In this document: positions 1 to 8,563 of the stretch, in pieces | Layout of the letters: every line of letters starts with the position of its first letter | Numbering within the stretch: position 1 is the stretch's first letter | Origin: Oceanihabitans sediminis | Lineage (GTDB): Bacteria > Bacteroidota > Bacteroidia > Flavobacteriales > Flavobacteriaceae | Direction: 5' to 3' | Length of the DNA stretch: 64,000 nt | Assembly (NCBI RefSeq): GCF_003337215.1 | Contig: NZ_QPIG01000001.1 | Location: 1,054,001-1,118,000 of the forward strand | Notes under the pieces: generated by a model | The model's input: only the letters and a program-made list of their open reading frames with translations | Database searches by the model: none | Told to the model about the DNA's origin: nothing | Program-made: the position numbers and the translations under genes

Positions 1-690
1 GAAATCACGTTCTAAGGCAGCCTGGTCTCCTGGTAAAAATGCTCCGGAAGGGTTGTATACCAAGTCTAATTTTAAATTACTATTAGGTATACCGTAACCT
101 ATGGCATTCAAATCTTTTAATGCTTGAATAGATTGTTTGAAAACACCATTACCACGCTGTTTGTCTGTTTTTCCTTGTGTCCAATGTGGCATAGAGGAAA
201 CCACGTGAACCTTGTGTTTTTTGAAAAATTCCGGCAAGTCATGATATTTTTTATTAGCTCGAATAATGGTTAAGTTAGATCGAACAATAAAGTCTTTAAT
301 TCCCGCTTTGGAAGCTTCTTCTACAAACCACTTAAAATTAGGATTCATTTCTGGAGCACCACCAGTTACATCTAGCGTATGGGCTCCAGTGTTTTTTATA
401 ACCTCCAAACATTGTTGCATGGTTTCTTTGGTCATGATTTCTTTTCTGTCAGGACCAGCATCCACATGGCAATGTGTACAAACTTGATTGCACATATAGC
501 CAACGTTTATTTGAAGAATTTCAAGTTTTTTTGGGCGTAATGGAAACTGATTGCTTTCTGCTATTTTTTTTGCAAAAGTTGGAAGTTCGCCATTTTGAAA
601 AATACCATTAGAGAGAATTTCTAATTGTTTATTCGCCTGTGCTAATTTGCTTTCTCTTTTATGTAGGGATTGTGTTTTTAGTTTCGTCAT
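1..690 (-). CDS. arsS: Arsenosugar biosynthesis radical SAM protein ArsS (3' part cut by window edge)
   Basis: The first 230 residues are visible; the gene runs off the left edge, so the C-terminus is missing. The radical-SAM signature CNQVCTHC (Cys67, Cys71, Cys74) binds the 4Fe-4S cluster that cleaves S-adenosylmethionine, and it is followed by DAGP and a TGGAPE motif typical of this family. ArsS-type enzymes are known to build the deoxyadenosyl group of arsenosugars, so the likely role is cytosolic arsenic detoxification. Starts at ATG 690 with MTKLKTQ. The gene directly upstream in the same direction (744-1079) is the AhpD-like protein usually paired with ArsS, which supports the call. 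A related rSAM/Cys-rich enzyme of other function remains possible. Confidence 0.85.
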   Translation of the reverse strand, partial: MTKLKTQSLHKRESKLAQANKQLEILSNGIFQNGELPTFAKKIAESNQFPLRPKKLEILQINVGYMCNQVCTHCHVDAGPDRKEIMTKETMQQCLEVIKNTGAHTLDVTGGAPEMNPNFKWFVEEASKAGIKDFIVRSNLTIIRANKKYHDLPEFFKKHKVHVVSSMPHWTQGKTDKQRGNGVFKQSIQALKDLNAIGYGIPNSNLKLDLVYNPSGAFLPGDQAALERDF

Positions 691-743
691 ATTAAAAGAT
701 TAGACTTGCTTTTTAATTCGTTTACTTCATTAACTGCAGTCTA

Positions 744-1079
744 TTAACCGTCTAGCTTATTCACTTTATTCATCATTTGTACACCGTGAACTAAGGTTGC
801 ACCACCGCGAATAGCTCCTGCAACGTGTAATGCTTCCATCATTTCTTCTTTGGTGATTCCACGTTGTAAGCCATCACCGGTATATGCGTCAATACAATAC
901 GGACATTGAATAGTATGAGCAACCGCTAAAGCGATTAAAGATTTTTCTCTTTCAGAAAGGGAACCTTCTTTAAAAACCGAATTATAATACTCGAAGAATT
1001 TGCTTCCTAGCTCTTCGTTCCATTCAGAAATTTTACCAAATTTTTTAAGATCAGATGGGTCGTAATAAGTTTTTTGCAT
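744..1079 (-). CDS. ArsS-associated AhpD-like (carboxymuconolactone decarboxylase family) protein
   Basis: A 111-residue protein of the alkylhydroperoxidase AhpD-like fold. The redox pair is visible in QCPYCIDAYT (CxxC near residue 54), followed by the family His in ALHVAGAIRGG. It is likely a peroxidase-like or disulfide-handling partner of the radical SAM enzyme encoded 53 bp downstream; this pairing is a recurrent one in bacteria with arsenosugar genes. The frame is open further upstream to 1151, but the ATG at 1079 (MQKTYYDPSDL) matches the family's usual start. The upstream extension contains leader-like sequence with a hairpin. The exact substrate is unknown. Confidence 0.82.
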   Translation of the reverse strand: MQKTYYDPSDLKKFGKISEWNEELGSKFFEYYNSVFKEGSLSEREKSLIALAVAHTIQCPYCIDAYTGDGLQRGITKEEMMEALHVAGAIRGGATLVHGVQMMNKVNKLDG

Positions 1080-1118
1080 TTTGATGTTTAATAGGAGTTT
1101 TAAAAGTATGAATATACT

Positions 1119-1134
1119 GCTTCTGTCGAGAAGC
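1119..1134 (-). promoter_or_regulatory. Leader hairpin upstream of the AhpD-like/arsS pair
   Basis: A perfect 6-bp stem GCTTCT/AGAAGC with a 4-nt loop lies 40-55 bp upstream of the ATG at 1079. A TAnnTTTG-type -7 box (CAAAAATA read on the minus strand, 1149-1156) sits just upstream, so the hairpin would be in the 5' leader of the transcript. No -33 TTG is visible at a proper distance. Function is unknown; it could be an mRNA stabiliser or part of an arsenic-responsive operator. Confidence 0.4.
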
Positions 1135-1190
1135 GTGGCCGTACTTAACAAAAATATAAGATTATCTAAGTTCTATTTTTAGGGCAAAAA

Positions 1191-1217
1191 AAATCCCGGC
1201 TTTTCAGTCGGGATTTT
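1191..1217 (-). terminator. Intrinsic terminator after the deaminase gene
   Basis: Stem AAATCCCG/CGGGATTT with a 10-nt loop, followed on the minus strand by a run of eight T. It lies 22 bp past the stop of the deaminase (1239) and separates it from the arsS pair. Confidence 0.85.
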
Positions 1218-1238
1218 AATTTGAATAATTTCAGAAGT

Positions 1239-1712
1239 TTAATACTCTGTTTTATCTTCTTTTTGACTCCAAATTTTAAATGCTTCAATAGCTACTTCTG
1301 GAGCAACTCTTTCAAAAGGGATGCTTCTTTTTTCGTATGGTAACGGAATTTCTTTGTAGATAAATTCGTCGTCAAATCCTATGTCTGCAGCTTCTTTTTG
1401 GCTACTTCCATAGTATACTTTATCTGGTCTTGCCCAGTAAATTGCGCCTAAACACATAGGGCAAGGCTCGCATGAGGTGTACACTTCACAACCGTCTAAC
1501 TGAAAAGAGCCTAGGTTTTTACAAGCGTCTCTAATTGCAGTTACTTCAGCGTGTGCTGTTGGGTCATTTGTTGAGGTTACTTTATTGTTTCCTTTCCCAA
1601 CAATTTTTCCATCTTTAACAATAACGCAACCAAATGGTCCTCCTTCGTTATTATTCATTCCTTTTAAAGCTGCGTTAACAGCTTCCTGCATAAATTTTTC
1701 TTTCTCTGTCAT
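1239..1712 (-). CDS. guaD: Nucleoside/base deaminase, guanine deaminase type
   Basis: A 157-residue zinc-dependent deaminase of the cytidine deaminase superfamily. The metal-site motifs are clear: HAEVTAIRDA (His ligand plus proton-shuttling Glu) and the PCPMCLGAIYWA motif with its two Cys ligands. The HAEVTAIR context and the length (about 156 aa) fit the bacterial guanine deaminase GuaD, which turns guanine into xanthine in purine salvage. tRNA adenosine deaminase TadA is the main alternative but usually lacks this context. The ATG at 1712 (MTEKEKFMQEA) fits the family; an upstream ATG at 1811 would add 33 unrelated residues. Confidence 0.8.
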   Translation of the reverse strand: MTEKEKFMQEAVNAALKGMNNNEGGPFGCVIVKDGKIVGKGNNKVTSTNDPTAHAEVTAIRDACKNLGSFQLDGCEVYTSCEPCPMCLGAIYWARPDKVYYGSSQKEAADIGFDDEFIYKEIPLPYEKRSIPFERVAPEVAIEAFKIWSQKEDKTEY

Positions 1713-1838
1713 AATATAATTAGTTTCTCTTTTTTGAAACCTAGTGTTTCTTAAAGATATTAAATTTCCTTTTTGTTTTGATATTTCGTAAGATTCCTTC
1801 TGAATATTCAAAAACGGTTTTGATATGTGACCCGTGTT

Positions 1839-3326
1839 TTAGTATTTAGCCGATTCCCCTTTTGGTAGGGAATCTTCTATAAAGTCACGTAAATCGTCGT
1901 TTGCTTTTATTAAATCTTCATTTCGTAAATACATCATATGTCCGCTTCTATATCCTTTAAAAGAGAAGCGGTCTTTCATTTTTCCGCTAGGATCTATTTG
2001 CCATTGTGTGTATTTAGCAGCAAAATAAGTTGTTGCGCCATCGTAGTACCCTGATTGGGTAAGTACTTTTAAATAAGGATTCTGTGCCATTGCTTGGCGT
2101 AGGTTGTCTCTAGTGTTGTCGTTAGAATTATCCCAGCGACCGGTGTTTCCAAAGACATTGTATTTTACATCTGTTTTAAATTCTAATTCATTTTGAATAT
2201 AGTAATTAATAGCTGGAGTAAAGGAGTGTAGCCAAGAAGTTAATTCTGCACTATAATCTGGGCTAGATCCAGTTTCTACTTTATCTATTCCAATATATCT
2301 AGAGTCTAAACGCCCAATAGTTTCGCCTGTTTTATCGCGTAAAAGCTCTTTCCAAAAGAAGCGATTCGGTACATCTAGGTTTTGTTGTAGAATTACTTTT
2401 TCAGATAAACCTGAATAATAACTCATTTTTTTAGCAATAGCTTGTTTTTCGGTTTCTGAAATAAAACCACCTTTAGCAATTGCTGGTATTAAATCGTTAA
2501 TAGCGAAATCTTCTGCTTCAGGTAAAATTTCTAATAAATCTTTATTCTGAAGCGAGCTAGGAAGCATTTTATGATACCAAGCAGCAGCAGTATAGTAAGG
2601 TAGATTTAAACTAGAAGCTAGAGGTCCTCCAACGCGAAGCACTTTATAGTCGGCAGGAGAAACTAAAATCACTCCGTTTAAGTACATCCACTGTCTGTTT
2701 TGAAGTTCTAGAGAAAGTCCCATTACTCTAGTTCCTCCGTAGCTTTCCCCAATAATGTATTTTGGCGATTCCCATCGATTTTTTCTAGTGGTAAAGGTGT
2801 TCATCCAACTAGCAAGATATTTGATGTCTGCATTTATTCCGAAGAACAGCTTGTCCTCTGGCATTTTTCCTTCTTTATCTGCTATTTTTCTGGAATAGCC
2901 TGTGTTTACAGGGTTTATAAATACAATATCTGCAACATCTAAGATAGAGTTAGGGTTGTCTTTTACACCGTAAGGTTGTACAGGGTAACCTTCTTCATCT
3001 ATATTTAAAACCTTAGGACCTGTGTAAGCAATATGCATCCAAAGAGAAGCAGATCCTGGTCCGCCATTAAAGGAATAAATAATTGGTCTTTTGTTTCCTT
3101 TGTTGTCGTTAGTTCGTTTGTAGTAAGTGTAGTATAAAGAAGCAATCATTTTGCCTTCTTCATCCCAGACAGGTTGAAATCCGGTTTCAGCTTTATAATT
3201 AATTTGCTTTCCTTTTATGTTAACCGTATGATTTGTAACTACAGTTGTGTCTGCAGGAATTTTTAAATCTTGCGAAAAACTAAGGGTGAAACAAGCGGTT
3301 AAGAATAGTGTAAAATAAAATTTCAT
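1839..3326 (-). CDS. Secreted serine carboxypeptidase-like protein (peptidase S10)
   Basis: A 495-residue exported protein with a signal peptide (residues 1-19, ending FSQ). The S10 hallmarks are all present: NGGPGSAS around residue 90 (oxyanion region), the nucleophile in GESYGG (Ser195), an Asp in YDGAT near residue 429 and a His in SGHMMY near residue 463. These enzymes remove C-terminal residues from peptides and work in an alpha/beta-hydrolase fold; with a signal peptide it should act in the periplasm or outside the cell. It stands alone, with separate small genes on each side. Substrate preference cannot be read from the sequence. Confidence 0.88.
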   Translation of the reverse strand: MKFYFTLFLTACFTLSFSQDLKIPADTTVVTNHTVNIKGKQINYKAETGFQPVWDEEGKMIASLYYTYYKRTNDNKGNKRPIIYSFNGGPGSASLWMHIAYTGPKVLNIDEEGYPVQPYGVKDNPNSILDVADIVFINPVNTGYSRKIADKEGKMPEDKLFFGINADIKYLASWMNTFTTRKNRWESPKYIIGESYGGTRVMGLSLELQNRQWMYLNGVILVSPADYKVLRVGGPLASSLNLPYYTAAAWYHKMLPSSLQNKDLLEILPEAEDFAINDLIPAIAKGGFISETEKQAIAKKMSYYSGLSEKVILQQNLDVPNRFFWKELLRDKTGETIGRLDSRYIGIDKVETGSSPDYSAELTSWLHSFTPAINYYIQNELEFKTDVKYNVFGNTGRWDNSNDNTRDNLRQAMAQNPYLKVLTQSGYYDGATTYFAAKYTQWQIDPSGKMKDRFSFKGYRSGHMMYLRNEDLIKANDDLRDFIEDSLPKGESAKY

Positions 3327-3438
3327 TTAGGTAAATTTTTGATATAAAGTTTAAAGATACTAAAAGGAAAGAAACTAGCGTTTTTAAAGGCTTTATTTAA
3401 CTAAAAAGCCTCATTTTTTAAGAATTTCTCCTTTGAAA

Positions 3439-3933
3439 TTATAAAGTCAGCTGCTGAAAAAATAAATTTACTTCTTCTTCAAAAATGTCTAATGGAATTC
3501 TGTGCGCTAAATTATTATGAACATGTATTTTGTATTGCGGCTGAAGCATTAGAGTTTCCGCTAAGAAATTTAGCGTTTTTCTAGGTTTTACTATGTCGTC
3601 CTGTGTTCCTAAAACAATTTGTTTATAAGAGCTTTTTTTGTTTGTTATATCTGGTACGATTTGATAAACAGTGCGCTCTGCTAATGCTGGATTAAAAAGT
3701 AATGCAGGGCACTGAAGTGAATTGGAAACGTAATATCCAGAAAAACCACCCATGCTGCTCCCCATAACAATTTTTATATCCTTTGATTTGAAGGATTGGA
3801 TAAGGTCTTCAATAGCTTTTGGATTAGCTTCATAATTTATTGCAGGAGAAAAAACCTCTCCGAATTGCTCAAGGATTTCTCTTTTTTCTGGGCTTAGGCT
3901 TCCGTTTAAGCCATGTATGTAAAGTATTTTCAT
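3439..3933 (-). CDS. YqiA/YcfP-family alpha/beta hydrolase
   Basis: A 164-residue small esterase-like protein. It starts with MKILYIHGLNGS (oxyanion strand HGLNG), has the nucleophile elbow GSSMGG (Ser near residue 59), an Asp in GTQDDIVKP and a His in NLAHRIP, so the catalytic triad is complete. Length and motif order match the YqiA group (E. coli YqiA about 190 aa), cytosolic esterases of unclear natural substrate. No signal peptide. It is preceded by a 276-bp gap up to tRNA-Phe and is probably transcribed alone. Confidence 0.8.
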   Translation of the reverse strand: MKILYIHGLNGSLSPEKREILEQFGEVFSPAINYEANPKAIEDLIQSFKSKDIKIVMGSSMGGFSGYYVSNSLQCPALLFNPALAERTVYQIVPDITNKKSSYKQIVLGTQDDIVKPRKTLNFLAETLMLQPQYKIHVHNNLAHRIPLDIFEEEVNLFFQQLTL

Positions 3934-4174
3934 GGTAAAGTAATTTTTATATTTTGTGTAAAAGTAAAAGAAGGTTCGCCAAATTATGACGAAGTATAAA
4001 AATACAGCAAATCATCTTTTTCGTAAGCTGTTTTTTTAGTCAAAAATATGTATTGTAAGCTTTTATTCTTTTAAATATGTGAAAGGCTGTGGAAGGAATT
4101 CCTGAAAGTCCTTTAAAGCGACTTGTAAATCCTAAACAGGAGTGTTTAAAAAAAGAAGCCTATTAAAAATAGAG

Positions 4175-4207
4175 AAACCCCTAAAAACGTAATGTTTATA
4201 GGGGTTT
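4175..4207 (-). terminator. Terminator of tRNA-Phe
   Basis: Stem AAACCCCTA/TAGGGGTTT with a 15-nt loop directly downstream of the tRNA on the minus strand, followed by a T-rich stretch. Confidence 0.7.
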
Positions 4208-4209
4208 TC

Positions 4210-4285
4210 TGGTGGTGCCTCCAGGAATCGAACCAGGGACACAAGGATTTTCAGTCCTTTGCTCTACCAACTGAGCTAAGGCACC
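4210..4285 (-). tRNA. tRNA-Phe (GAA)
   Basis: A 76-nt tRNA with all arms: acceptor GGTGCCT/AGGCACC, D-stem GCTC/GAGC, anticodon stem AAGGA/TCCTT with loop CTGAAAA (anticodon GAA), T-stem CCTGG/CCAGG with loop TTCGATT. The 3' CCA is encoded. Confidence 0.97.
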
Positions 4286-4304
4286 AGTCTCTCATTTGAG
4301 GTTG

Positions 4305-4336
4305 CAAATATATATTCTATTTTATTATTCACCAAA
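4305..4336 (-). promoter_or_regulatory. Bacteroidota sigma-A promoter of tRNA-Phe
   Basis: On the minus strand TTTG (4336-4333), a 20-bp spacer and TATATTTG (4312-4305) match the known TTTG/TAnnTTTG -33/-7 consensus. The predicted start lies about 10 bp before the mature tRNA end. Confidence 0.8.
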
Positions 4337-4387
4337 TGAAAATAAATAAAAATTCGTTTTGTAAATTTACAAACTAGATTTAAGATA

Positions 4388-5119
4388 ATGAATTTAATTA
4401 TAGATGTAGGAAATAGCTTTGTGAAATTAGCTGTATTTCAAGAAGATGAAATTATTTTTCAATCTTCGGTAGTAGAAAATGCTTTTGAAAAAGAATTTAA
4501 AAATTTTTTAAAAAAATTTTCAAAAGTGGATAAATGTATCATTTCTTCGGTTGGAAATTTGGATGAGGAAGCATTGAAATTGATAAAACATAGTTTAAAA
4601 GTGGTGGTTTTAAATGCCGAAACTAAACTGCCTTTTAAAAATTTATACGCTACCCCAAAGACATTAGGAGTAGACAGATTAGCTTTGGTAAGTGCAGCAG
4701 TACAACAATTTCCTAAGAAAGATGTTTTGGTGATAGATGCAGGAACCTGCGTAACATATGATTTTATTTCGGCAGAAAACAAGTACTTAGGAGGAGCAAT
4801 TTCTCCAGGAATACAAATGCGATATTCTGCATTAAATAATTTAACAGCAAAATTGCCGTTATTAAAAAAAGAGATGCCAAAAAACATAATTGGTAATTCA
4901 ACAGATAGCTCCATACACTCTGGAGTAGTTTTTGGTGTTTTAAACGAAATTGATGGTGTTTTAGGCAGTTATAAAAAAAAATATCCTCATTTAACAGTTA
5001 TTTTAACAGGAGGGGATGCTAATTTCTTGTCAAAACAATTAAAAAATAGCATATTTGCCAACTCAAATTTCCTTTTACAGGGATTGAACTTTATTTTACA
5101 ACATAACTCAAACGAATGA
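4388..5119 (+). CDS. coaX: Type III pantothenate kinase
   Basis: A 243-residue cytosolic enzyme that phosphorylates pantothenate, the first step of coenzyme A synthesis. It shows the ASKHA-fold motifs of CoaX: DVGNS at residues 6-10 (phosphate loop), GVDRLALVSAA near 95-104, and DAGTCVTYDF with the catalytic Asp117, followed by GGAISPGI. Length is normal for the family (about 250 aa). Its stop overlaps the start of the next gene (ATGA), so it heads an operon reaching at least to lptC. Starts at ATG 4388 with MNLIIDVGNS. Confidence 0.95.
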   Translation: MNLIIDVGNSFVKLAVFQEDEIIFQSSVVENAFEKEFKNFLKKFSKVDKCIISSVGNLDEEALKLIKHSLKVVVLNAETKLPFKNLYATPKTLGVDRLALVSAAVQQFPKKDVLVIDAGTCVTYDFISAENKYLGGAISPGIQMRYSALNNLTAKLPLLKKEMPKNIIGNSTDSSIHSGVVFGVLNEIDGVLGSYKKKYPHLTVILTGGDANFLSKQLKNSIFANSNFLLQGLNFILQHNSNE

Positions 5120-6423
5120 TAAAAAAACTGATTATAGTTTTTATTGCAATTTTTGCAATTCAAAGTTACGCGCAAGAAGATAATTCTTCTCCTTATTCTT
5201 ATTATGGAATAGGAAGCTTAAAATTTAAGGGTACAGTAGAAAACCGCAGTATGGGTGGATTAAGTATTTATAATGATAGTACTCATATTAATTTAATAAA
5301 CCCAGCTTCTTACGGAGGGAATAATTTAGGTGTTTATAATAATGAAGGTAGGCCAATGACTTTTACTATTGCAGGAAGTCATACATCCAGAAAATTAAAA
5401 ACAGATTCGCAAAAAGATAAAGGTTCGCTTTCTTCTTTCGATTATATCGCTGTTTCATTTCCTGTAGGTAAATTAGGAATAGGTGTTGGTTTAATGCCTT
5501 ATACTTCTGTTTCTTATAAGTTAGAGAATACTAAAGATAACGGAGATTTGTCAACTAGATTTAAAGGAGAAGGTGGATTGAACAAAACATTTTTATCTGC
5601 TGGATACCAAATAACTGATAATTTAAGTTTTGGTGTAGATGCACAATATAACTTTGGAAATATAGAAGGTAGTACTATTAAGTACATCTATAATGAAGAT
5701 GGTGAGCTAGTACAATACCAAACAAGAGAAAATAATAGGTCAGATTTAAGCGGAATGAGTTATAACTTAGGTTTGTCTTATAAAGGAAAAATCACAGATA
5801 AATTAGAGTTGGTTTCTGGTTTAACTTATCAACCTGAAAGTAAAATCAAGTCAAAAAACAAAAGGTCTTTAAGTTCTTTAGTTGTAAATAACGAAACAGA
5901 ACTAGAATACGCTATCAATACCATTGATGTAGATTTAGCATCACAAAATTTAGAAGAAACAGATTTAATACTTCCTTCTAAATTTTCTGTAGGAGTAGGA
6001 GTTGGTGAGCCAACCAAGTGGTTTGTTGGTGTTGAAAGTACCTTTTTAGAAACAAGTAAGTTCTCCAATCCGCTTTATAGTTCAGTAGATACAGCTTATG
6101 AAGATGGGCATGCATATTCTTTAGGGGGTTTTTATATTCCGGATTATAATGCGTACAGATCTTATATGAAACGTGTGGTTTATCGTGCGGGAATAAGAAC
6201 TGAAAAGACAGGATTAGTAATTAATGGAGAGTCCATAAACGAGTTTGGCATATCTTTTGGAGTAGGATTACCAGTTGGCAATTTATTCTCTAATGCAAAC
6301 ATAGGTTTTGAAGTTGGTAAACGTGGAACTACCGACAAGAATTTAATCCAAGAGAACTTTGTGAGTTTCCAATTAAGTCTATCGTTAAATGATAGATGGT
6401 TCCAAAAAAGTAAATTTGACTAA
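5116..6423 (+). CDS. Outer-membrane beta-barrel protein, FadL/OmpP1-like
   Basis: A 435-residue exported protein with a signal peptide (residues 1-20, ending SYAQ) and a long series of alternating, Gly- and aromatic-rich strands typical of a barrel. The N-terminal part (SPYSYYGIG, RSMGGL, NPASYGG) resembles FadL/OmpP1-like outer-membrane proteins, which often begin with a GMGGA-like stretch and an NPA motif. The start overlaps the coaX stop by 4 bp, and the TPR protein follows 21 bp later, so it is co-transcribed. I cannot name a substrate; a transporter or assembly role is inferred only from fold and context. Confidence 0.7.
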   Translation: MIKKLIIVFIAIFAIQSYAQEDNSSPYSYYGIGSLKFKGTVENRSMGGLSIYNDSTHINLINPASYGGNNLGVYNNEGRPMTFTIAGSHTSRKLKTDSQKDKGSLSSFDYIAVSFPVGKLGIGVGLMPYTSVSYKLENTKDNGDLSTRFKGEGGLNKTFLSAGYQITDNLSFGVDAQYNFGNIEGSTIKYIYNEDGELVQYQTRENNRSDLSGMSYNLGLSYKGKITDKLELVSGLTYQPESKIKSKNKRSLSSLVVNNETELEYAINTIDVDLASQNLEETDLILPSKFSVGVGVGEPTKWFVGVESTFLETSKFSNPLYSSVDTAYEDGHAYSLGGFYIPDYNAYRSYMKRVVYRAGIRTEKTGLVINGESINEFGISFGVGLPVGNLFSNANIGFEVGKRGTTDKNLIQENFVSFQLSLSLNDRWFQKSKFD

Positions 6424-6444
6424 CAGCAATAAATAAAAAAGAAG

Positions 6445-7773
6445 ATGAAAACGAAAATTACAATATTAGCAATGTTATTCCTAGGTCTTGGTTTTGCTTC
6501 TGCGCAAAATGAAGAATGTATGGCGAAGCTTTCTATTTTTCATGAATATGTGAAAGCTAAAAACTTTGATGCAGCTTATGAACCATGGATGGAAGTTCGT
6601 ACTAAATGTCCAAAATTCAACAATGCAATTGCTGTAGATGGTCAAAAAATATTAGAGCATAAAATCGAAAATTCTGAAGGAGCAGAAAAAGTAGCCTTCA
6701 TAAAAGACTTATTAAAACTTTGGGATGAGAAAAGAGTAAACTTCCCAAGTAAGACAAAAGTAGGTAGCTTATTATCAGACAAAGGTCAGTTAATGTATGA
6801 CTACAGAAAAGAGTTAGGTTTAAGTACTTTAGAAATATATGAAGCTTTTGATGAAGCATATACTACAGATTTAGAAACTTTTAAAAATGCAAAGTCTTTA
6901 TATATCTACTTTTCTTTAATGGTTGATTTATATGATGATGGTCAAAAAACAGCTGAAGAATTATTCAACAAGTATGATGATGTAGTTGAAAAGATTGAAA
7001 GAGAGGTAGCTAAAAACTCAACAGGATTAAACAAGTTACTTGCTAAAGAAGAAACTGGGGCGGAGTTAACTAAGAGAGAAGGTCAATACAAAAGATATTA
7101 CGAAAGTTCTTTAAGAGCATTCGATCAAATTTCTGGTAGTGTTGATGCTAAATTAGGAGAGAGAGCAAACTGTGAAAACTTAATTCCTTTATACGAAAGA
7201 ATATACGAGCAAAACAAAAACAACAGTGTTTGGTTACAAAGAGCAATGAACAAGTTGTATGAAAAAGGATGTAAAGAAGATCCAATGTTCGTTAAGGTTG
7301 TAAAACAGAAAAATAGCATCGAGCCTAATGCAAATACTTCTTACTACCTATATTTAATTACAGGTGAGCAAAAGTATTTCGATCAAACTTTACAGTTAGA
7401 AACAGATCCTATTAAGAAGGCGAAGTTGTTCAATACGATAGCTAGAGACTTTAAACAAAAAGGAAGCTATGGTAAAGCAAGAGAGTACTTCATGAAAGCT
7501 TTAGCTGCTAACCCAGCAGATAGAAAACCTCATGTACAAATAGCATATATGTATGCTGCAAGTGCAAACAGCTGTGGAGATACAAACTTCAACAAAAGAG
7601 CTGTGTTCTGGTTAGCTGCTGATGAAGCTGCAAAAGGAGGAAACTCTAGTTTAGCTGCAAACTATAAAGCAAAAGCACCTAGCAACTCTGAGATTTTCTC
7701 TCAAGGAAATGCAGGTCAGTCTATCAGTATTGGATGTTGGATTAACAGAACTGTAAAAGTTCCATCTCTATAA
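6445..7773 (+). CDS. Exported tetratricopeptide-repeat protein
   Basis: A 442-residue protein with a signal peptide (residues 1-20, ending FASAQ). It is mostly helical; the clearest TPR unit is in residues about 330-405 (KAREYFMKALAANPADRKPHVQIAYMY). Four or more Cys are scattered (for example ECMAKL, TKCPKF, ANCENL, KGCKED), consistent with a periplasmic protein carrying disulfides. It sits between the barrel and lptC, its stop overlapping the lptC start by one base (TAATG). Such TPR proteins often act as scaffolds; a link to outer-membrane assembly is inference from position. Confidence 0.75.
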   Translation: MKTKITILAMLFLGLGFASAQNEECMAKLSIFHEYVKAKNFDAAYEPWMEVRTKCPKFNNAIAVDGQKILEHKIENSEGAEKVAFIKDLLKLWDEKRVNFPSKTKVGSLLSDKGQLMYDYRKELGLSTLEIYEAFDEAYTTDLETFKNAKSLYIYFSLMVDLYDDGQKTAEELFNKYDDVVEKIEREVAKNSTGLNKLLAKEETGAELTKREGQYKRYYESSLRAFDQISGSVDAKLGERANCENLIPLYERIYEQNKNNSVWLQRAMNKLYEKGCKEDPMFVKVVKQKNSIEPNANTSYYLYLITGEQKYFDQTLQLETDPIKKAKLFNTIARDFKQKGSYGKAREYFMKALAANPADRKPHVQIAYMYAASANSCGDTNFNKRAVFWLAADEAAKGGNSSLAANYKAKAPSNSEIFSQGNAGQSISIGCWINRTVKVPSL

Positions 7774-8324
7774 TGATAAACAAAAGTTTATATATAAAAA
7801 GCTTAGTCACAGTATTCACTGTGACTTTGTTTTTTTCTTGTAAAAGTAACTTTGATGAGGTGCAGAAAATGGGCGTTTCAGAAGACCAGCCTATAGGAGT
7901 TGCAGAAAATATAAACTTAAAATATACAGATTCTGGTAGAGTAACGGCAAACTTGATTAGTCCGAAAATGTTAGATTTTACTAACAGACCTTTTGGTTAT
8001 AATGAGTTTCCTGATGGTATAACTTTATATATGTATGACGAGCAAAACCAGAAAAATACAGTAATTGCAGACTATGCAATTTCTTATTCCGAAACGTCCT
8101 TAATAGATTTGCAAGGTAACGTAGTGGTGACTTCCCATAAAAAAGACACATTGTTTGCAGAGCAATTATATTATGATCAAAAAAAGGAATGGTTATTTAC
8201 CAATAAACCGGTAACATTTAGACAAGGTAGAGACTTGATAAATGGTAATGGTTTCGATTCCGATTCCAAATTCAAACAAGCACAAGTTTTAGAGATAGAT
8301 GGTATTATTACTCTAAATGAATAA
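7773..8324 (+). CDS. lptC: LPS export protein LptC (lipoprotein form)
   Basis: A 183-residue protein with a lipoprotein signal (lipobox ending in Cys23, LFFSC) followed by the LptC/OstA-like beta-jellyroll pattern: YTDSGRVTANL, FPDGITLYMYDEQ, ADYAISYSETSLIDLQGNVVV, FAEQLYYDQ and TNKPVTFRQG. LptC receives lipopolysaccharide from the LptBFG transporter and passes it to LptA across the periplasm. In E. coli the anchor is a membrane helix; the lipid anchor here is the usual Bacteroidota variant. It overlaps the TPR gene by one base. Confidence 0.85.
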   Translation: MINKSLYIKSLVTVFTVTLFFSCKSNFDEVQKMGVSEDQPIGVAENINLKYTDSGRVTANLISPKMLDFTNRPFGYNEFPDGITLYMYDEQNQKNTVIADYAISYSETSLIDLQGNVVVTSHKKDTLFAEQLYYDQKKEWLFTNKPVTFRQGRDLINGNGFDSDSKFKQAQVLEIDGIITLNE

Positions 8325-8368
8325 TACGTATCTTTGATACCCAGTAACCATTAATCAAAATATTTTAA

Positions 8369-8563
8369 ATGAAGATTGTTAAGTTCTTTCAATATATATA
8401 CCTAGTTTTTGTAGTATTGTTTTTATATGATGCTGTAAATAGTTGGGCAGAAGACAGAAACAGAGCATATATGTCTTTGTTTTTTGCTGCTTTAGCCGTT
8501 TTTATGTTCCTCTTTAAGAAAAGGTTTAATAAAAACTTAGGAAACAAAAACAACTCCAAGTAA
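8369..8563 (+). CDS. Small two-helix membrane protein
   Basis: A 64-residue protein with two predicted membrane segments (residues about 5-27 and 33-50) and a basic C-terminus (KKRFNKNLGNKNNSK). No family recognised. It lies between lptC and the CorC-like gene, and its stop overlaps the next start (TAATG), so it is translationally coupled to that gene. A TAnnTTTG-like -7 box (8329-8336) upstream might give it a secondary promoter, but no -33 box is visible. Confidence 0.7.
   Translation: MKIVKFFQYIYLVFVVLFLYDAVNSWAEDRNRAYMSLFFAALAVFMFLFKKRFNKNLGNKNNSK

Noticed and set aside
4459-4914. Open frame of 151 codons on the minus strand inside coaX.
   Set aside because: Fully antisense to a well-supported gene, no family resemblance, no promoter or signal; a composition shadow.
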